A stretch of DNA of 64,000 nt, taken from the NCBI RefSeq assembly GCF_030295705.1, contig NZ_AP027274.1, positions 558,001-622,000 on the forward strand. Reading direction: 5' to 3'. A program made the position numbers and the translations under genes. Positions 26,273 to 35,478 of the stretch are shown one piece after another. Source of the stretch: Polynucleobacter sp. TUM22923 (GTDB lineage: Bacteria; Pseudomonadota; Gammaproteobacteria; Burkholderiales; Burkholderiaceae). The notes below the pieces were generated by a model. It saw nothing but the letters and a program-made list of their open reading frames with translations. It was not told the origin of the DNA and did no database searches. Positions within the stretch are counted from its first letter, which is position 1. Every line of letters begins with the position of its first letter.

Positions 26273-26632
26273 ATGAAAGCATTAATAGCTTTAAATGCTA
26301 TCGGGTTTGAGTATTTTTTATTTATGGAGTCAAAAGACGCTGTTCATAAAAAATACGGTATCAACGAACGAGAGTGCTTTATTCTTAGAGTGATATCTCA
26401 GTCACACATTCGTAGCCAAAAAATGCGGGTGTCAGATGTGCTAGCCCTTAAAGATTTTGCTTCTCCAGCTACCCTTCATGGAATTGTCAAGTCCTTGATC
26501 AAAAAAGGAAATTTGTCCGTCCTTCCAGACGCTGTTGATGGTCGTGTGAAGTACCTTGAGCCGACCCCGCTGACTTTGAAGATGTACAAAGAAATGACAA
26601 AGAACTTTATGAAGATTGGAAGGGGTAGTTAA
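26273..26632 (+). CDS. MarR-like winged-helix regulator
   Basis: A 119-residue protein preceded by a strong ribosome site AAGGAGA. Residues 28-110 show the winged-helix order: INERECFILRVISQS, a recognition region DFASPATLHGIVKSLIKKG and a wing with DAVDGRVKYLEPTPL, where the Asp-x-Arg wing tip typical of MarR is seen as DGR. It is followed by its own terminator. No target gene is adjacent; it may serve the island. Confidence 0.7.
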   Translation: MKALIALNAIGFEYFLFMESKDAVHKKYGINERECFILRVISQSHIRSQKMRVSDVLALKDFASPATLHGIVKSLIKKGNLSVLPDAVDGRVKYLEPTPLTLKMYKEMTKNFMKIGRGS

Positions 26633-26665
26633 CCTTCATTTATTGAATAAGGTCTTTGCTTACAG

Positions 26666-26690
26666 GGCCTTCCTCATCGAAGGCCTTTTT
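26666..26690 (+). terminator. Rho-independent terminator after the MarR-like gene
   Basis: GGCCTTC (26666-26672) pairs with GAAGGCC (26679-26685) across CTCATC, followed by five T. Confidence 0.9.
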
Positions 26691-26704
26691 CATTGAGTGG
26701 TGAT

Positions 26705-26959
26705 TTACTGGGGCGCTTCTGCTTGGGTATTGCTAATAAAGGAATCCATGCCCTCTACACTCAAAACACCACCTAAGGCCTGTAACACTCTCAGAATATT
26801 CTCCAATCTAAGGGTAGACTTACCAGCTTCGAGCTCAACAATGAACCTCACTCCCACGTTAGCAGCTAGTGCCAGCTGTGGTTGAGTCAATTTCAAGCGC
26901 TTGCGCGTTTCACGCACCATGCGACCTAGATCTAAGGAGTTTTGTATTTGTGTGCCCAT
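26705..26959 (-). CDS. HipB-like XRE antitoxin, orphan
   Basis: An 84-residue XRE-family protein with a helix-turn-helix at residues 13-66 (RMVRETRKRLKLTQPQLALA then GVRFIVELEAGKST). This is the HipB pattern. HipB normally binds its operator and neutralises the HipA kinase encoded just downstream. Here the downstream position is filled by a convergent terminator and no hipA exists, so the antitoxin is alone. Its promoter/operator at 27001-27028 is shared in sequence with 48488-48515, where a truncated hipA remains. Confidence 0.82.
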   Translation of the reverse strand: MGTQIQNSLDLGRMVRETRKRLKLTQPQLALAANVGVRFIVELEAGKSTLRLENILRVLQALGGVLSVEGMDSFISNTQAEAPQ

Positions 26960-27000
26960 GAATATTGAATTATTGGAAATTGGTTGATTTTGACGCCTAA

Positions 27001-27028
27001 ATTATAGGTATATATTCCCGATCGGGAA
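27001..27028 (-). promoter_or_regulatory. hipB promoter with overlapping palindromic operator
   Basis: On the minus strand TTCCCG (27028-27023) and TATAAT (27006-27001) are spaced 16 bases apart. The perfect palindrome TTCCCGATCGGGAA (27015-27028) covers the -35 box and part of the spacer, as a repressor site would. Confidence 0.75.
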
Positions 27029-27133
27029 ATAATTGTAACGATGTAACGATCGACTTAAACGCATCTTGCTTGTAAATACCAAGCAACTTCAATCAACTCA
27101 AGCAAATGTGAAGCACGCCGTTAATAAAGGCCT

Positions 27134-27165
27134 GGGGTTTATTGCAATGGCGGTCGGTAAACCCC
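27134..27165. repeat. Inverted repeat GGGGTTTA/TAAACCCC
   Basis: An 8-base perfect stem with a 16-base loop lies between hipB and the YciI gene. It lacks a T-tract; it may be a leader structure or a weak terminator. Confidence 0.35.
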
Positions 27166-27246
27166 TCCTTACTGAGCGTAGGGGCTCACCTCCTGTAATA
27201 TTTGGCTTAATGAAATACGCTTTTTAAACCGCACTGGACAATCGAT

Positions 27247-27549
27247 ATGATCTTCTCAATTCTATTAATGGATCGCCCTGGAACCGCTGACTTACGCATT
27301 CAAGTCCGTCCTGAACATCGCGCTTATTTGGCGACTAAAGCAGAGCAAATGTCATTTGCTGGGCCGCTCACTTCGGAAGATGGCAAGATAACGGTTGGCA
27401 GTTTGTTAGCCATGGATTTTCCAAGCAGGGCGGATTTAGATGCTTGGCTTCAAGATGAGCCTTACACCAAGGCAGGTGTTTATGAAAAGCCCGTCATCCA
27501 CGTCTTTAATAATATGTGGGCACAAAAAGTAGGCTTTCCTCCAGCGTAA
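27247..27549 (+). CDS. YciI-family protein
   Basis: A 100-residue YCII-fold protein of the dimeric ferredoxin-like superfamily. The pattern MIFSILLMDRPG, RPEHRAYL with the conserved His, FAGPLTSEDG and FPSRADLDAWLQDEPYTKAGVY is standard. The biochemical role of most YciI proteins is unknown. This is probably where the core genome resumes after the island. Confidence 0.88.
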   Translation: MIFSILLMDRPGTADLRIQVRPEHRAYLATKAEQMSFAGPLTSEDGKITVGSLLAMDFPSRADLDAWLQDEPYTKAGVYEKPVIHVFNNMWAQKVGFPPA

Positions 27550-27658
27550 TTCAATTTGGTTTAGCCCAATGCTGTTGGGCTGGCAAATTGAGCGATGAAA
27601 ATCGGTCGCTATGAAATGATGATGTAATGAATCGAATATGTTTTTATTGGGATCAATC

Positions 27659-30088
27659 ATGGCATTGATCATGGCATTGATCCGTTTGTGGGGTTTCAGA
27701 ATCGCCGGCACACTTTGTGTCCTTGCTTTCTTATTCTGGTCAGCCTGCTATCTTTTTGTGCCGACAGCTCTCAAAAATGCAGTAGAAGAATATGGTCAAA
27801 AAATTGGCTATGAAATCAGCTATCGCGATCTGAGCCTTTCCCCGCTGCGTCTGCGGATAGAAGTGGATGGCCTGCACATTGCCGATGCTCGCCATCAACA
27901 GTTGCTAGACTTGGAAAAGTTCGTTGTCATGCTCAAGTGGTCGCGACTGGTCCGTGGTGAATTGGGTTTTGATGAGGTTTTCTTAGATCAGCCCCAATGG
28001 CACTTAGAAAAATTGACCGCTAAAGGTGAGGTGCCCCAGTGGAATTGGCAAGCATTTATTTCCGCAGTCAATCAGAGCCTTCCACCACCCGATGCCAGTG
28101 AGCCTAACAGTAAGTTAAAAAGTAAGCTAAAAATCTCTGTAGATGAATTTAGAGTGAGCAATGCCTCTTTGACCCTAATTGACTCGCTTACTCAGTTAAA
28201 TGAAAAGTTCAAACCGCTCTCTATCGAGCTATTGGATATTGCAAACTACGATAGACATGGCGATGTCAATGGTGTGCGTGGCCAATACGGCCTAAACCTG
28301 GGCGCACTGCAATTTACCTTACCTTATCTGAATAAAAAAATCGCCTTTAAGCGAGTTGCCATTCAGGGTTCGCTCGATAATTCGGTAGCAGAGACAATGG
28401 GGGCTCAAATTGATCTAGAGATCGATGATGGTTTGATTCAATCGCGTTGGGACCTCAAGGGGGATCAGAGCATCTCCGGAAAGGTGAGGGTCCAAAATGT
28501 ATCTATCGCTCCATTTATTCACTTGCTTCCTGCTAATAAAGCGCTGCAGAGTCGAGGCGGCGTCATTCAAGCTGAGCTGCTAGTCGAGCTTAAAGGCCCC
28601 CAGACTCAAGTGTCTGGAGACCTGCATTTGCTCGATGTCGATATTGGGGAGTCCGGTCAGAAGCAGGCCCTGATTTCTTGGAAGGCGGGAGACATTCATC
28701 GCTTTTCTTATCAAAGCTCCCAAAGTGGGGGATCCAGCTTTACGGTGGATGAGCTGCTAGTGAGTCAGCCCATTTTGCGTTTTGAGATTGATGAAAAAGG
28801 CTTCTCTAATTTTAGGCGTTTGTTTGCTAGCTCTGAGGGCGCACAGCTTGATGGTGAAGCAGTAGCGCAACCAGCAGTCGAGAAGGCGGCCCCACAAAAA
28901 TCGGCGTTTCAATATCGCGTTAACACCATTAAGCTCAGTGATGGAGAAATGGCTTTTGCAAGCTTGGCTATGCGTCCCAATTTAGAGGTGGATGTCAGGC
29001 GATTTAAGGCCACCTTATCTGGCGTGAGCAATGCCGCAGGTGCCTCTGCTGCGATCGATGTCGATGGCATCGTTGCACGTTCGGGATCTATGCGAATGAA
29101 GGGCCAGGTTTCTTTTGATGATCCCCGTCGCAATAATGATGTCACGCTGAGCTTTAAAAATTTACCGCTTAACGCCTTTAATCCCGCAGTCATGACTTTT
29201 GCTGGCCATCAAATTACTGCCGGTCGTTTAAATCTCAATCTGCACTACCAGGCCAAAGAGGGTGAGCTCAACGGTAGCAATCAGATTGTGATTAAGAAGG
29301 TCGAGTTGGGTGAAGAGGTAGCTGATTTTCAAGGAAAAAAATTACCCTTAGGTTTGGCGATTGCCTTATTGGAAGATTCTGACGATACGATCGATCTCAC
29401 TATCAATATTGCGGGTAATGTGGATTCACCAGAGTTCAGCGCGAGTGGTTTGGTGTGGCAGGCAATAACTAATGTACTGAGTAATGTCGCGAGTGCACCC
29501 TTTCGGGCGCTTGCTGCACTCTTAGGGATGGGCGCAGATCAGGGCATCAATGCGCTACTAGGTCAGGCGGTCTATTTGCCAGAAGATCAAGATCGACTAG
29601 AGCGCTTTGGAGATTTCTTGGTTAAGAAACCCCATGCAAGTCTGGAGCTTGCAGGAACTTATGATCCGCAACAAGATAAGACGGCGTTGGCTCAGGCGAT
29701 AGCAAATACAGCTATTTTGAAGGGGGCTGGCATCACCATTGCATTGAACGAGGCTGTTCCGACACTCAATCTTGCGGATCCTAAAACTCAGGCGGGCCTA
29801 AGGTCAGCTTATGCGCAATATGTGGGCAGAATTACACTGGGGCAACGCTTGCTCACGCTGCCGGAAGGCGAGACTCGCAATGAGCGCTTGCATGCAGAGC
29901 TGATTGCTAGTGTTCCAGTGGGCGATCTGGAGCTTAAAGCCCTTGCAGGTAAGCGCGCAAAGCTAGCACTGGATTTAATGGTGAAAAATAACCCAGGCCT
30001 AAGAGATCAGATTAGTTTGGGTGAGGTCAGGGCAATAGATGCCAAAAAAGAGGGTGTTCCTCTCGAAGTCGAAGTCAGAATCAAGTAG
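27659..30088 (+). CDS. DUF748 / AsmA-like envelope protein
   Basis: An 809-residue protein with one N-terminal membrane anchor (about residues 8-30) and a long beta-rich periplasmic body. The phrases GYEISYRDLSLSPLRLRIEV, EIDEKGFSNF and LELAGTYDPQQDKTALAQA are typical of DUF748 proteins, which are related to AsmA and may act in lipid or outer-membrane assembly. The exact start is uncertain because ATGGCATTGATC is duplicated in frame (27659-27682) and a further ATG lies at 27638. Confidence 0.85.
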   Translation: MALIMALIRLWGFRIAGTLCVLAFLFWSACYLFVPTALKNAVEEYGQKIGYEISYRDLSLSPLRLRIEVDGLHIADARHQQLLDLEKFVVMLKWSRLVRGELGFDEVFLDQPQWHLEKLTAKGEVPQWNWQAFISAVNQSLPPPDASEPNSKLKSKLKISVDEFRVSNASLTLIDSLTQLNEKFKPLSIELLDIANYDRHGDVNGVRGQYGLNLGALQFTLPYLNKKIAFKRVAIQGSLDNSVAETMGAQIDLEIDDGLIQSRWDLKGDQSISGKVRVQNVSIAPFIHLLPANKALQSRGGVIQAELLVELKGPQTQVSGDLHLLDVDIGESGQKQALISWKAGDIHRFSYQSSQSGGSSFTVDELLVSQPILRFEIDEKGFSNFRRLFASSEGAQLDGEAVAQPAVEKAAPQKSAFQYRVNTIKLSDGEMAFASLAMRPNLEVDVRRFKATLSGVSNAAGASAAIDVDGIVARSGSMRMKGQVSFDDPRRNNDVTLSFKNLPLNAFNPAVMTFAGHQITAGRLNLNLHYQAKEGELNGSNQIVIKKVELGEEVADFQGKKLPLGLAIALLEDSDDTIDLTINIAGNVDSPEFSASGLVWQAITNVLSNVASAPFRALAALLGMGADQGINALLGQAVYLPEDQDRLERFGDFLVKKPHASLELAGTYDPQQDKTALAQAIANTAILKGAGITIALNEAVPTLNLADPKTQAGLRSAYAQYVGRITLGQRLLTLPEGETRNERLHAELIASVPVGDLELKALAGKRAKLALDLMVKNNPGLRDQISLGEVRAIDAKKEGVPLEVEVRIK

Positions 30089-30097
30089 ACTTGGGGT

Positions 30098-30322
30098 ATG
30101 AATTCATTTAAATTGCGCCCCTTAGCTACCCTTGTTCTGATTGCCAGTGCTGTTATATCTGGTTGCGGCACTATCGAATCAGCAGCCCAGGCTGATTGCA
30201 CCTCGATTGGTTGGCAAATTGGCAGCAAAGGCTATCAGGATTGCTTCAAAGCGCGTGTTTATGAGCGAAAGCTGGACTATTCATTGCCGCCTGGCGACAA
30301 GCCATCACCTTCGGTCATCTAA
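30098..30322 (+). CDS. Small putative lipoprotein (74 residues)
   Basis: A signal with lipobox ISGC (about residues 20-23) precedes a short body with cysteines in ADCTSIGWQ and QDCFKARV, probably a disulfide pair. The DCxxxGWxxG...GYQDC pattern recurs in small DUF2799-like lipoproteins, but I am not certain of that. It starts nine bases after the DUF748 gene and may share its transcript. Confidence 0.65.
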   Translation: MNSFKLRPLATLVLIASAVISGCGTIESAAQADCTSIGWQIGSKGYQDCFKARVYERKLDYSLPPGDKPSPSVI

Positions 30323-30383
30323 ACTAGGGTAAACCCTTGGTTTAAACCCTTGAGCGCCGTCAAGGACTAAAAGCCCGAAATAA

Positions 30384-30407
30384 CCCAAAATCATTCATGA
30401 TTTGGGG
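30384..30407. promoter_or_regulatory. Hairpin in the leader of the formate dehydrogenase operon
   Basis: CCCAAAATCA and TGATTTGGGG form a stem with one bulge and a four-base loop. No T-tract follows. It lies 150 bases before fdhB; a role in termination or regulation is a guess. Confidence 0.3.
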
Positions 30408-30557
30408 ATCTCCTATATAAAGTAACTGCTTGTGCTTGCACTGATTGGAAGTCTGCGAGCCCTTTAGATTGCTTTATTGAGAGAAATAACATCAGCGAAA
30501 ACATGAGCAGTACGGCCGGCACTAACTGTTGCGACTAAACACTAGAGATTAAATACT

Positions 30558-32372
30558 ATGAATCACCCGAACCCTTCGAATGAAGTCAAAGCAATTGCTG
30601 TAGCAACGGTAGATGACTTAAGGGAAACCATTCGTCGTAAAAGTAAGCTTAAGGGCCGTCAAGCAGACGACGTTTCTTTAGCGGAAGTTCGTGAGCTTAT
30701 TGGCGCTGACTCACAACGTCGTGATTTGTTGATCGAAAATTTACATAAACTCAATGATGCGTACCGCGCCTTGCATGATCGACATTTAGTGGCCCTGGCA
30801 AAAGAAATGAATCTGCCAATGGCTGAAGTCTATGAGGTGGCTACCTTCTATCACCACTTTGAAGTTGTGCGTGGCAGTGATCCTGTTGCTGACATTACAG
30901 TACGTGTATGCGATGGAATTGCCTGTGAACTAGCGGGCGCACAAAACCTGTTAGCGAAGTTACCCGCAATTTTAGGGAATCCTCAAGTCAAAGTCATTGC
31001 CGCTCCTTGTATTGGTCGTTGTGAGCAGGCTCCAGCTGTTGCAGTACATCAATATCCAGTGTTGTTCGCAACAGCAGATAAGGTTGTAGCCGCAGTCAAT
31101 AATCAAATGACGATGCATCCTCTAGCAAAAGACAGTGGTAGCTTTGATCCAGTTACTTTTGTCCAAAAAGGAATTTCACCTCAGGGTCACGATCAAATGG
31201 TCTCTCCCGATTATGTTGGCTACGAAGCTTACAAAGCTCTTGGTGGTTATGCATTGGCAAAGCAAATTATTGATGCGAATGCCGGCAGTCATCTTGATGC
31301 AGAAAGCATCATCAAAATAATGGAGAGCTCTGGCCTGCGTGGTTTAGGTGGTGCAGGATTTCCGGCGGGGCGTAAGTGGCGCATCGTGAGAGATCAGATT
31401 GCCCCCAAACTCATGGCTGTCAATATTGACGAGGGTGAGCCGGGCACATTTAAGGATCGTACTTATTTGGAGCGCGATCCACACCGCTTTTTAGAAGGCT
31501 TATTAATTGCCGCTAGCGTAGTCGGAATCGATGCTTGCTATATTTACTTGCGTGATGAGTACCATGGTTGCCGTGAGTTGCTAGAGCTAGAGCTCAAAAA
31601 ACTCCAGGCCAATCCCCCCTTCAAATTGCCGTTGATTGAATTGCGTCGTGGTGCTGGTGCTTACATTTGTGGTGAAGAGTCCGCCATGATTGAGAGTATT
31701 GAGGGTAAGCGCGGTGAACCCCGTATGCGTCCTCCGTATATTGCGCAAGTGGGACTATTTGGTCGCCCAACGCTAGAGCATAATTTTGAGACCTTGTACT
31801 GGGTGCGCGATATTGTTCAGCGCGGTCCAGAGTGGTTTAGCGCGTTTGGTCGTCATGACCGCAAAGGCTTACGTAGTTATAGCGTGAGTGGCCGCGTGAA
31901 CGAGCCCGGCGTCAAATTAGCACCAGCCGGAATTACTATTCAAGAATTGATCGATGAGTATTGTGGTGGCATGCAAGAAGGCCATCAGTTTTATGGCTAT
32001 CTGCCAGGTGGCGCCTCCGGCGGCATCTTGCCCGCAACGATGAACGAGATTCCACTCGACTTTGATACTTTGCAGCCTTATGGTTGTTTCATTGGCTCAG
32101 CAGCAGTGATGATTTTTAGCAATCAAGATAAAGCCTGCGATATGGCTTTAAACGTGATGCATTTCTTTGAACATGAAAGCTGCGGTCAGTGCACACCTTG
32201 TCGTGTGGGCACCGGTAAGGCAGCCACGTTGATGCAAGCGAAGACTTGGGATCATGACACTCTAGAAGATCTCGCAGTTGTTATGGTGGATGCTTCAATC
32301 TGCGGCTTAGGCCAAGCTGCACCAAATCCCATTCGTTGTATCGCAAAATATTTCCCGCAAGAAGTTGCGTAA
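30558..32372 (+). CDS. fdhB: Formate dehydrogenase beta subunit, NuoE-NuoF fusion
   Basis: A 604-residue diaphorase subunit of an NAD-dependent formate dehydrogenase. Residues 15-165 are a NuoE-like thioredoxin-fold domain with [2Fe-2S] ligands C118, C123, C151 and C155. The rest is NuoF-like: GLRGLGGAGFPAGRKW (FMN/NADH site), GAGAYICGEESAMIESIEG and the [4Fe-4S] set ESCGQCTPCRVGT. The fusion, with the catalytic subunit following, resembles the FDH1 type of Methylobacterium (a tungsten enzyme) rather than the split FdsG-FdsB of Cupriavidus. It should reduce NAD with electrons from the alpha subunit. Confidence 0.92.
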   Translation: MNHPNPSNEVKAIAVATVDDLRETIRRKSKLKGRQADDVSLAEVRELIGADSQRRDLLIENLHKLNDAYRALHDRHLVALAKEMNLPMAEVYEVATFYHHFEVVRGSDPVADITVRVCDGIACELAGAQNLLAKLPAILGNPQVKVIAAPCIGRCEQAPAVAVHQYPVLFATADKVVAAVNNQMTMHPLAKDSGSFDPVTFVQKGISPQGHDQMVSPDYVGYEAYKALGGYALAKQIIDANAGSHLDAESIIKIMESSGLRGLGGAGFPAGRKWRIVRDQIAPKLMAVNIDEGEPGTFKDRTYLERDPHRFLEGLLIAASVVGIDACYIYLRDEYHGCRELLELELKKLQANPPFKLPLIELRRGAGAYICGEESAMIESIEGKRGEPRMRPPYIAQVGLFGRPTLEHNFETLYWVRDIVQRGPEWFSAFGRHDRKGLRSYSVSGRVNEPGVKLAPAGITIQELIDEYCGGMQEGHQFYGYLPGGASGGILPATMNEIPLDFDTLQPYGCFIGSAAVMIFSNQDKACDMALNVMHFFEHESCGQCTPCRVGTGKAATLMQAKTWDHDTLEDLAVVMVDASICGLGQAAPNPIRCIAKYFPQEVA

Positions 32373-32405
32373 CTAAGTTAATAACTAAGCCAATAACTGA
32401 GCTAA
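32370..32405. repeat. Three tandem 12-base copies overlapping the fdhB stop codon
   Basis: The unit TAACTAAGYYAA is repeated three times; the first TAA is the fdhB stop. It fills almost the whole gap to fdhA. Confidence 0.85.
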
Positions 32406-32414
32406 TAGACCAAT

Positions 32415-35309
32415 ATGAACGCACCAGTAAACCCTAAAGAACTTGAGCTACAAACTGTCGAGTTCAAGCTTGACGGACAAACCATTGTTTCTTACGAAGG
32501 CGAAACAATTCTTAAGGCTGCTAAGCGCCATGGAATTGATATTCCCCATTTGTGTTTTAAAGATGGCTATCGCGCTGATGGCAATTGCAGAGCATGTGTC
32601 GTAGAAATTAATGGTGAGCGTACCTTGGCGCCCAGTTGCTGCCGAAGTGCTACGCCTGGTATGGAAGTCAAAGCAAATAGTGAACGCGCGCTCAAGAGTC
32701 AAAAGCTGATATTGGAGATGTTGTTATCTGATATGCCCGATGAAGGTTTTAAGTGGGTTGGAGACAGTAAGGAAGAAGAGCAAAAAAACCAACATGGTGA
32801 ATTAAGTACCTGGGCAACGCGTATGGATGTCACAGTACGTCCTGAGCTCAAAGCTCTCCGCCGTGAAAAGGTTGCTAATGATGTGTCGCATCCAGCGATG
32901 GCGGTCAATTTAGATGCCTGCATCCAATGCAATCGTTGCGTACGTGCTTGTCGTGAAGAGCAGGTCAATGATGTGATTGGTTACGCCATGCGTGGCGGCC
33001 ATAGTGAAATCGTTTTTGATCTCAATGACCCCATGGGCGATAGTACTTGCGTTGCTTGTGGCGAGTGCGTTCAGGCATGTCCCACCGGTGCATTGATGCC
33101 TAAGGGCCTTATTGGCTCGCAGACTGTAGATCGTAAGGTCGATTCTGTCTGCCCATTCTGTGGTGTGGGATGTCAGATTACCTATAACGTCAAAGATGAA
33201 AAAATTGTTAGCGTAGATGGTCGTGATGGACCTGCCAATCACAATCGCCTATGCGTTAAAGGTCGCTTTGGTATGGACTATATTCATAGTCCACAGCGCT
33301 TAACTAAACCCCTGATTCGTAAGGCGGGCGTTCCTAAGGATGAACACGCGATGCAGAATCCTCAGGATTGGTCCAGCATCTTCCGTGAGGCAACATGGGA
33401 AGAAGCCATTGAGGCCGCTGGTGGTGGCCTAAAGAAACTAAAAGATCAGTACGGCAATAAAGTATTGGCTGGATTTGGTTCCGCTAAGGGCAGTAATGAA
33501 GAAGCGTATTTATTTCAAAAACTGGTTCGCACTGGATTTGGTAGCAATAACGTAGACCATTGCACCCGTTTATGCCATGCATCATCGGTTGCAGCACTGT
33601 TAGAGGGAGTGGGTTCTGGTGCGGTGAGTAATCAAGTGAATGACGTTGAGCATTCGAGCATGATTTTCTTGATTGGCTCCAATCCAACATCGAATCATCC
33701 AGTAGCGGCTACATGGTTCAAGAACGCAGCCAAGCGGGGCGCGAAGATTGTTTTATGTGATCCGCGTATGACCGATATCAGTAAGCATGCCTGGCGTACG
33801 ATGCAGTTCAAGCCTGATACCGATGTGGCGATGCTCAACGCCATGATCTATACGATTATTGAAGAGGGGCTAGCCGATAAAGATTTTATTGAGAATCGGG
33901 CTAATAACTTTGAAGCGCTTAAAGAAAATATCAAGGGCTATAGTCCAGAAGCAATGGCCCCAATCTGCGGCATTCCAGCGGAGACTTTGCGTGAAGTAGC
34001 TCGTGAGTTTGCAACTACCAAGTCAGCCATGATTCTATGGGGTATGGGTGTTAGTCAGCACGTGCATGGTACGGATAATGCGCGCTGCTTAATCGCCTTG
34101 GTGAGTATTACAGGTCAAATTGGTAAACCAGGATCTGGCTTACACCCACTGCGCGGACAAAATAACGTGCAGGGTGCTAGTGACGCTGGATTGATTCCGA
34201 TGATGTTCCCGAACTATCAACGTGTTGATAACCCAGAGGCGCATGCTTGGTTTGAGAAGTTTTGGGATACGCCGCTAGATAAGAAGCCTGGCTACACCGT
34301 GGTCGAGATCATGCATAAAATCACTGCTCCTGATAGTGATCCCGATAAGATTCGTGGCATGTATGTCGAAGGTGAAAACCCTGCGATGAGTGATCCCGAT
34401 TTGAACCATGCACGCCATGCGCTTGCCTCATTAGAGTTACTGGTCGTTCAAGATATCTTTATGACTGAAACTGCGCTGCTAGCGGACGTAGTGCTCCCAG
34501 CCAGTGCTTGGCCTGAAAAAGCCGGTACTGCAAGCAATACAGACCGGATGGTGCAGATGGGCAAGAAGGCAATCAATCCTCCTGGTGATGCCAAAGCAGA
34601 CTTATGGATTATTCAAGAGATTGCAAAGAAGATGGGCCTCAATTGGAACTACCAAGGACCTGATGATGGTGTGGCAGCGGTCTATGACGAAATGCGTCAA
34701 GCAATGCATGCGGCCATTAACGGGATCACTTGGGAGCGCTTAGAGAAAGAATCTAGCGTTACCTATCCTTGCTTATCAGCCGAAGATCCAGGTCGCCCGA
34801 TTGTCTTTAACGATAAGTTTGATACCGCCGACGGTAAAGTGAAATTAGTGCCAGCAGATATCATTCCAGCAGATGAGCGCCCTGATGCCGAGTATCCGTT
34901 TGTACTAATTACCGGTCGTCAGCTAGAGCATTGGCATACGGGCAGTATGACGCGCCGTGCGACGGTATTAGATGCCATCGAGCCATTAGCGACGGTATCC
35001 ATGAATGGTGAGGATATGACTCAACTCGGCGTATTGGCTGGTGATGTCATTACTGTTCAGTCTCGACGCGGTGATGTCGGCATCCATGTGCGTAGAGACG
35101 ACGGCACACCACGGGGCGTGATCTTTATACCGTTTGCCTACTACGAAGCTGCCGCTAATCTGATCACCAATGCCGCCTTGGATCCATTTGGCAAGATTCC
35201 AGAGTTTAAGTACTGTGCAGTCAAAGTCAGTAAAGGTGGCGTAGTTCCCCAGGTTATTGGCTATGGGACAAATGACCCAGCCAGGCAGAAGGTTGTTGCA
35301 ACTCACTAG
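32415..35309 (+). CDS. fdhA: Formate dehydrogenase alpha (catalytic) subunit, Mo/W-bis-MGD
   Basis: A 964-residue catalytic subunit oxidising formate to CO2. In order: an N-terminal [2Fe-2S] domain (HLCFKDGYRADGNCRACVV), a His-Cys cluster region, two [4Fe-4S] sets (CIQCNRCVRAC and CVACGECVQACP), the Nar-type CPFCGVGC set near residue 250, and the molybdopterin domains. The metal ligand is a cysteine in NVDHCTRLCHASS, so no selenocysteine is needed. No signal peptide, so the enzyme is cytoplasmic. The fdsC/fdhD and fdsD accessory genes usual in this operon type are not next to it. Confidence 0.94.
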   Translation: MNAPVNPKELELQTVEFKLDGQTIVSYEGETILKAAKRHGIDIPHLCFKDGYRADGNCRACVVEINGERTLAPSCCRSATPGMEVKANSERALKSQKLILEMLLSDMPDEGFKWVGDSKEEEQKNQHGELSTWATRMDVTVRPELKALRREKVANDVSHPAMAVNLDACIQCNRCVRACREEQVNDVIGYAMRGGHSEIVFDLNDPMGDSTCVACGECVQACPTGALMPKGLIGSQTVDRKVDSVCPFCGVGCQITYNVKDEKIVSVDGRDGPANHNRLCVKGRFGMDYIHSPQRLTKPLIRKAGVPKDEHAMQNPQDWSSIFREATWEEAIEAAGGGLKKLKDQYGNKVLAGFGSAKGSNEEAYLFQKLVRTGFGSNNVDHCTRLCHASSVAALLEGVGSGAVSNQVNDVEHSSMIFLIGSNPTSNHPVAATWFKNAAKRGAKIVLCDPRMTDISKHAWRTMQFKPDTDVAMLNAMIYTIIEEGLADKDFIENRANNFEALKENIKGYSPEAMAPICGIPAETLREVAREFATTKSAMILWGMGVSQHVHGTDNARCLIALVSITGQIGKPGSGLHPLRGQNNVQGASDAGLIPMMFPNYQRVDNPEAHAWFEKFWDTPLDKKPGYTVVEIMHKITAPDSDPDKIRGMYVEGENPAMSDPDLNHARHALASLELLVVQDIFMTETALLADVVLPASAWPEKAGTASNTDRMVQMGKKAINPPGDAKADLWIIQEIAKKMGLNWNYQGPDDGVAAVYDEMRQAMHAAINGITWERLEKESSVTYPCLSAEDPGRPIVFNDKFDTADGKVKLVPADIIPADERPDAEYPFVLITGRQLEHWHTGSMTRRATVLDAIEPLATVSMNGEDMTQLGVLAGDVITVQSRRGDVGIHVRRDDGTPRGVIFIPFAYYEAAANLITNAALDPFGKIPEFKYCAVKVSKGGVVPQVIGYGTNDPARQKVVATH

Positions 35310-35329
35310 GTTCAATTACCACCCCTATC

Positions 35330-35360
35330 AATATGGCCACTTTCGAGTGGCCATATTTTT
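35330..35360 (+). terminator. Rho-independent terminator of the formate dehydrogenase operon
   Basis: AATATGGCCAC pairs perfectly with GTGGCCATATT across TTTCGA and runs into six T. Confidence 0.93.
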
Positions 35361-35478
35361 TGCTGGCTTCATTACTAAAAACTCTGCAGCTAAGGATTTA
35401 ACCGCTAAGGACTAAACTGCGGGGGATTACGGGAGCGGCAAGCAAAATCAATTCCCGGATTAGCCTTTAGAATGGAGT

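Noticed and set aside
33530..33590. Selenocysteine in formate dehydrogenase
   Set aside because: The frame has no internal TGA, and the metal ligand position reads Cys in RLCHASS.
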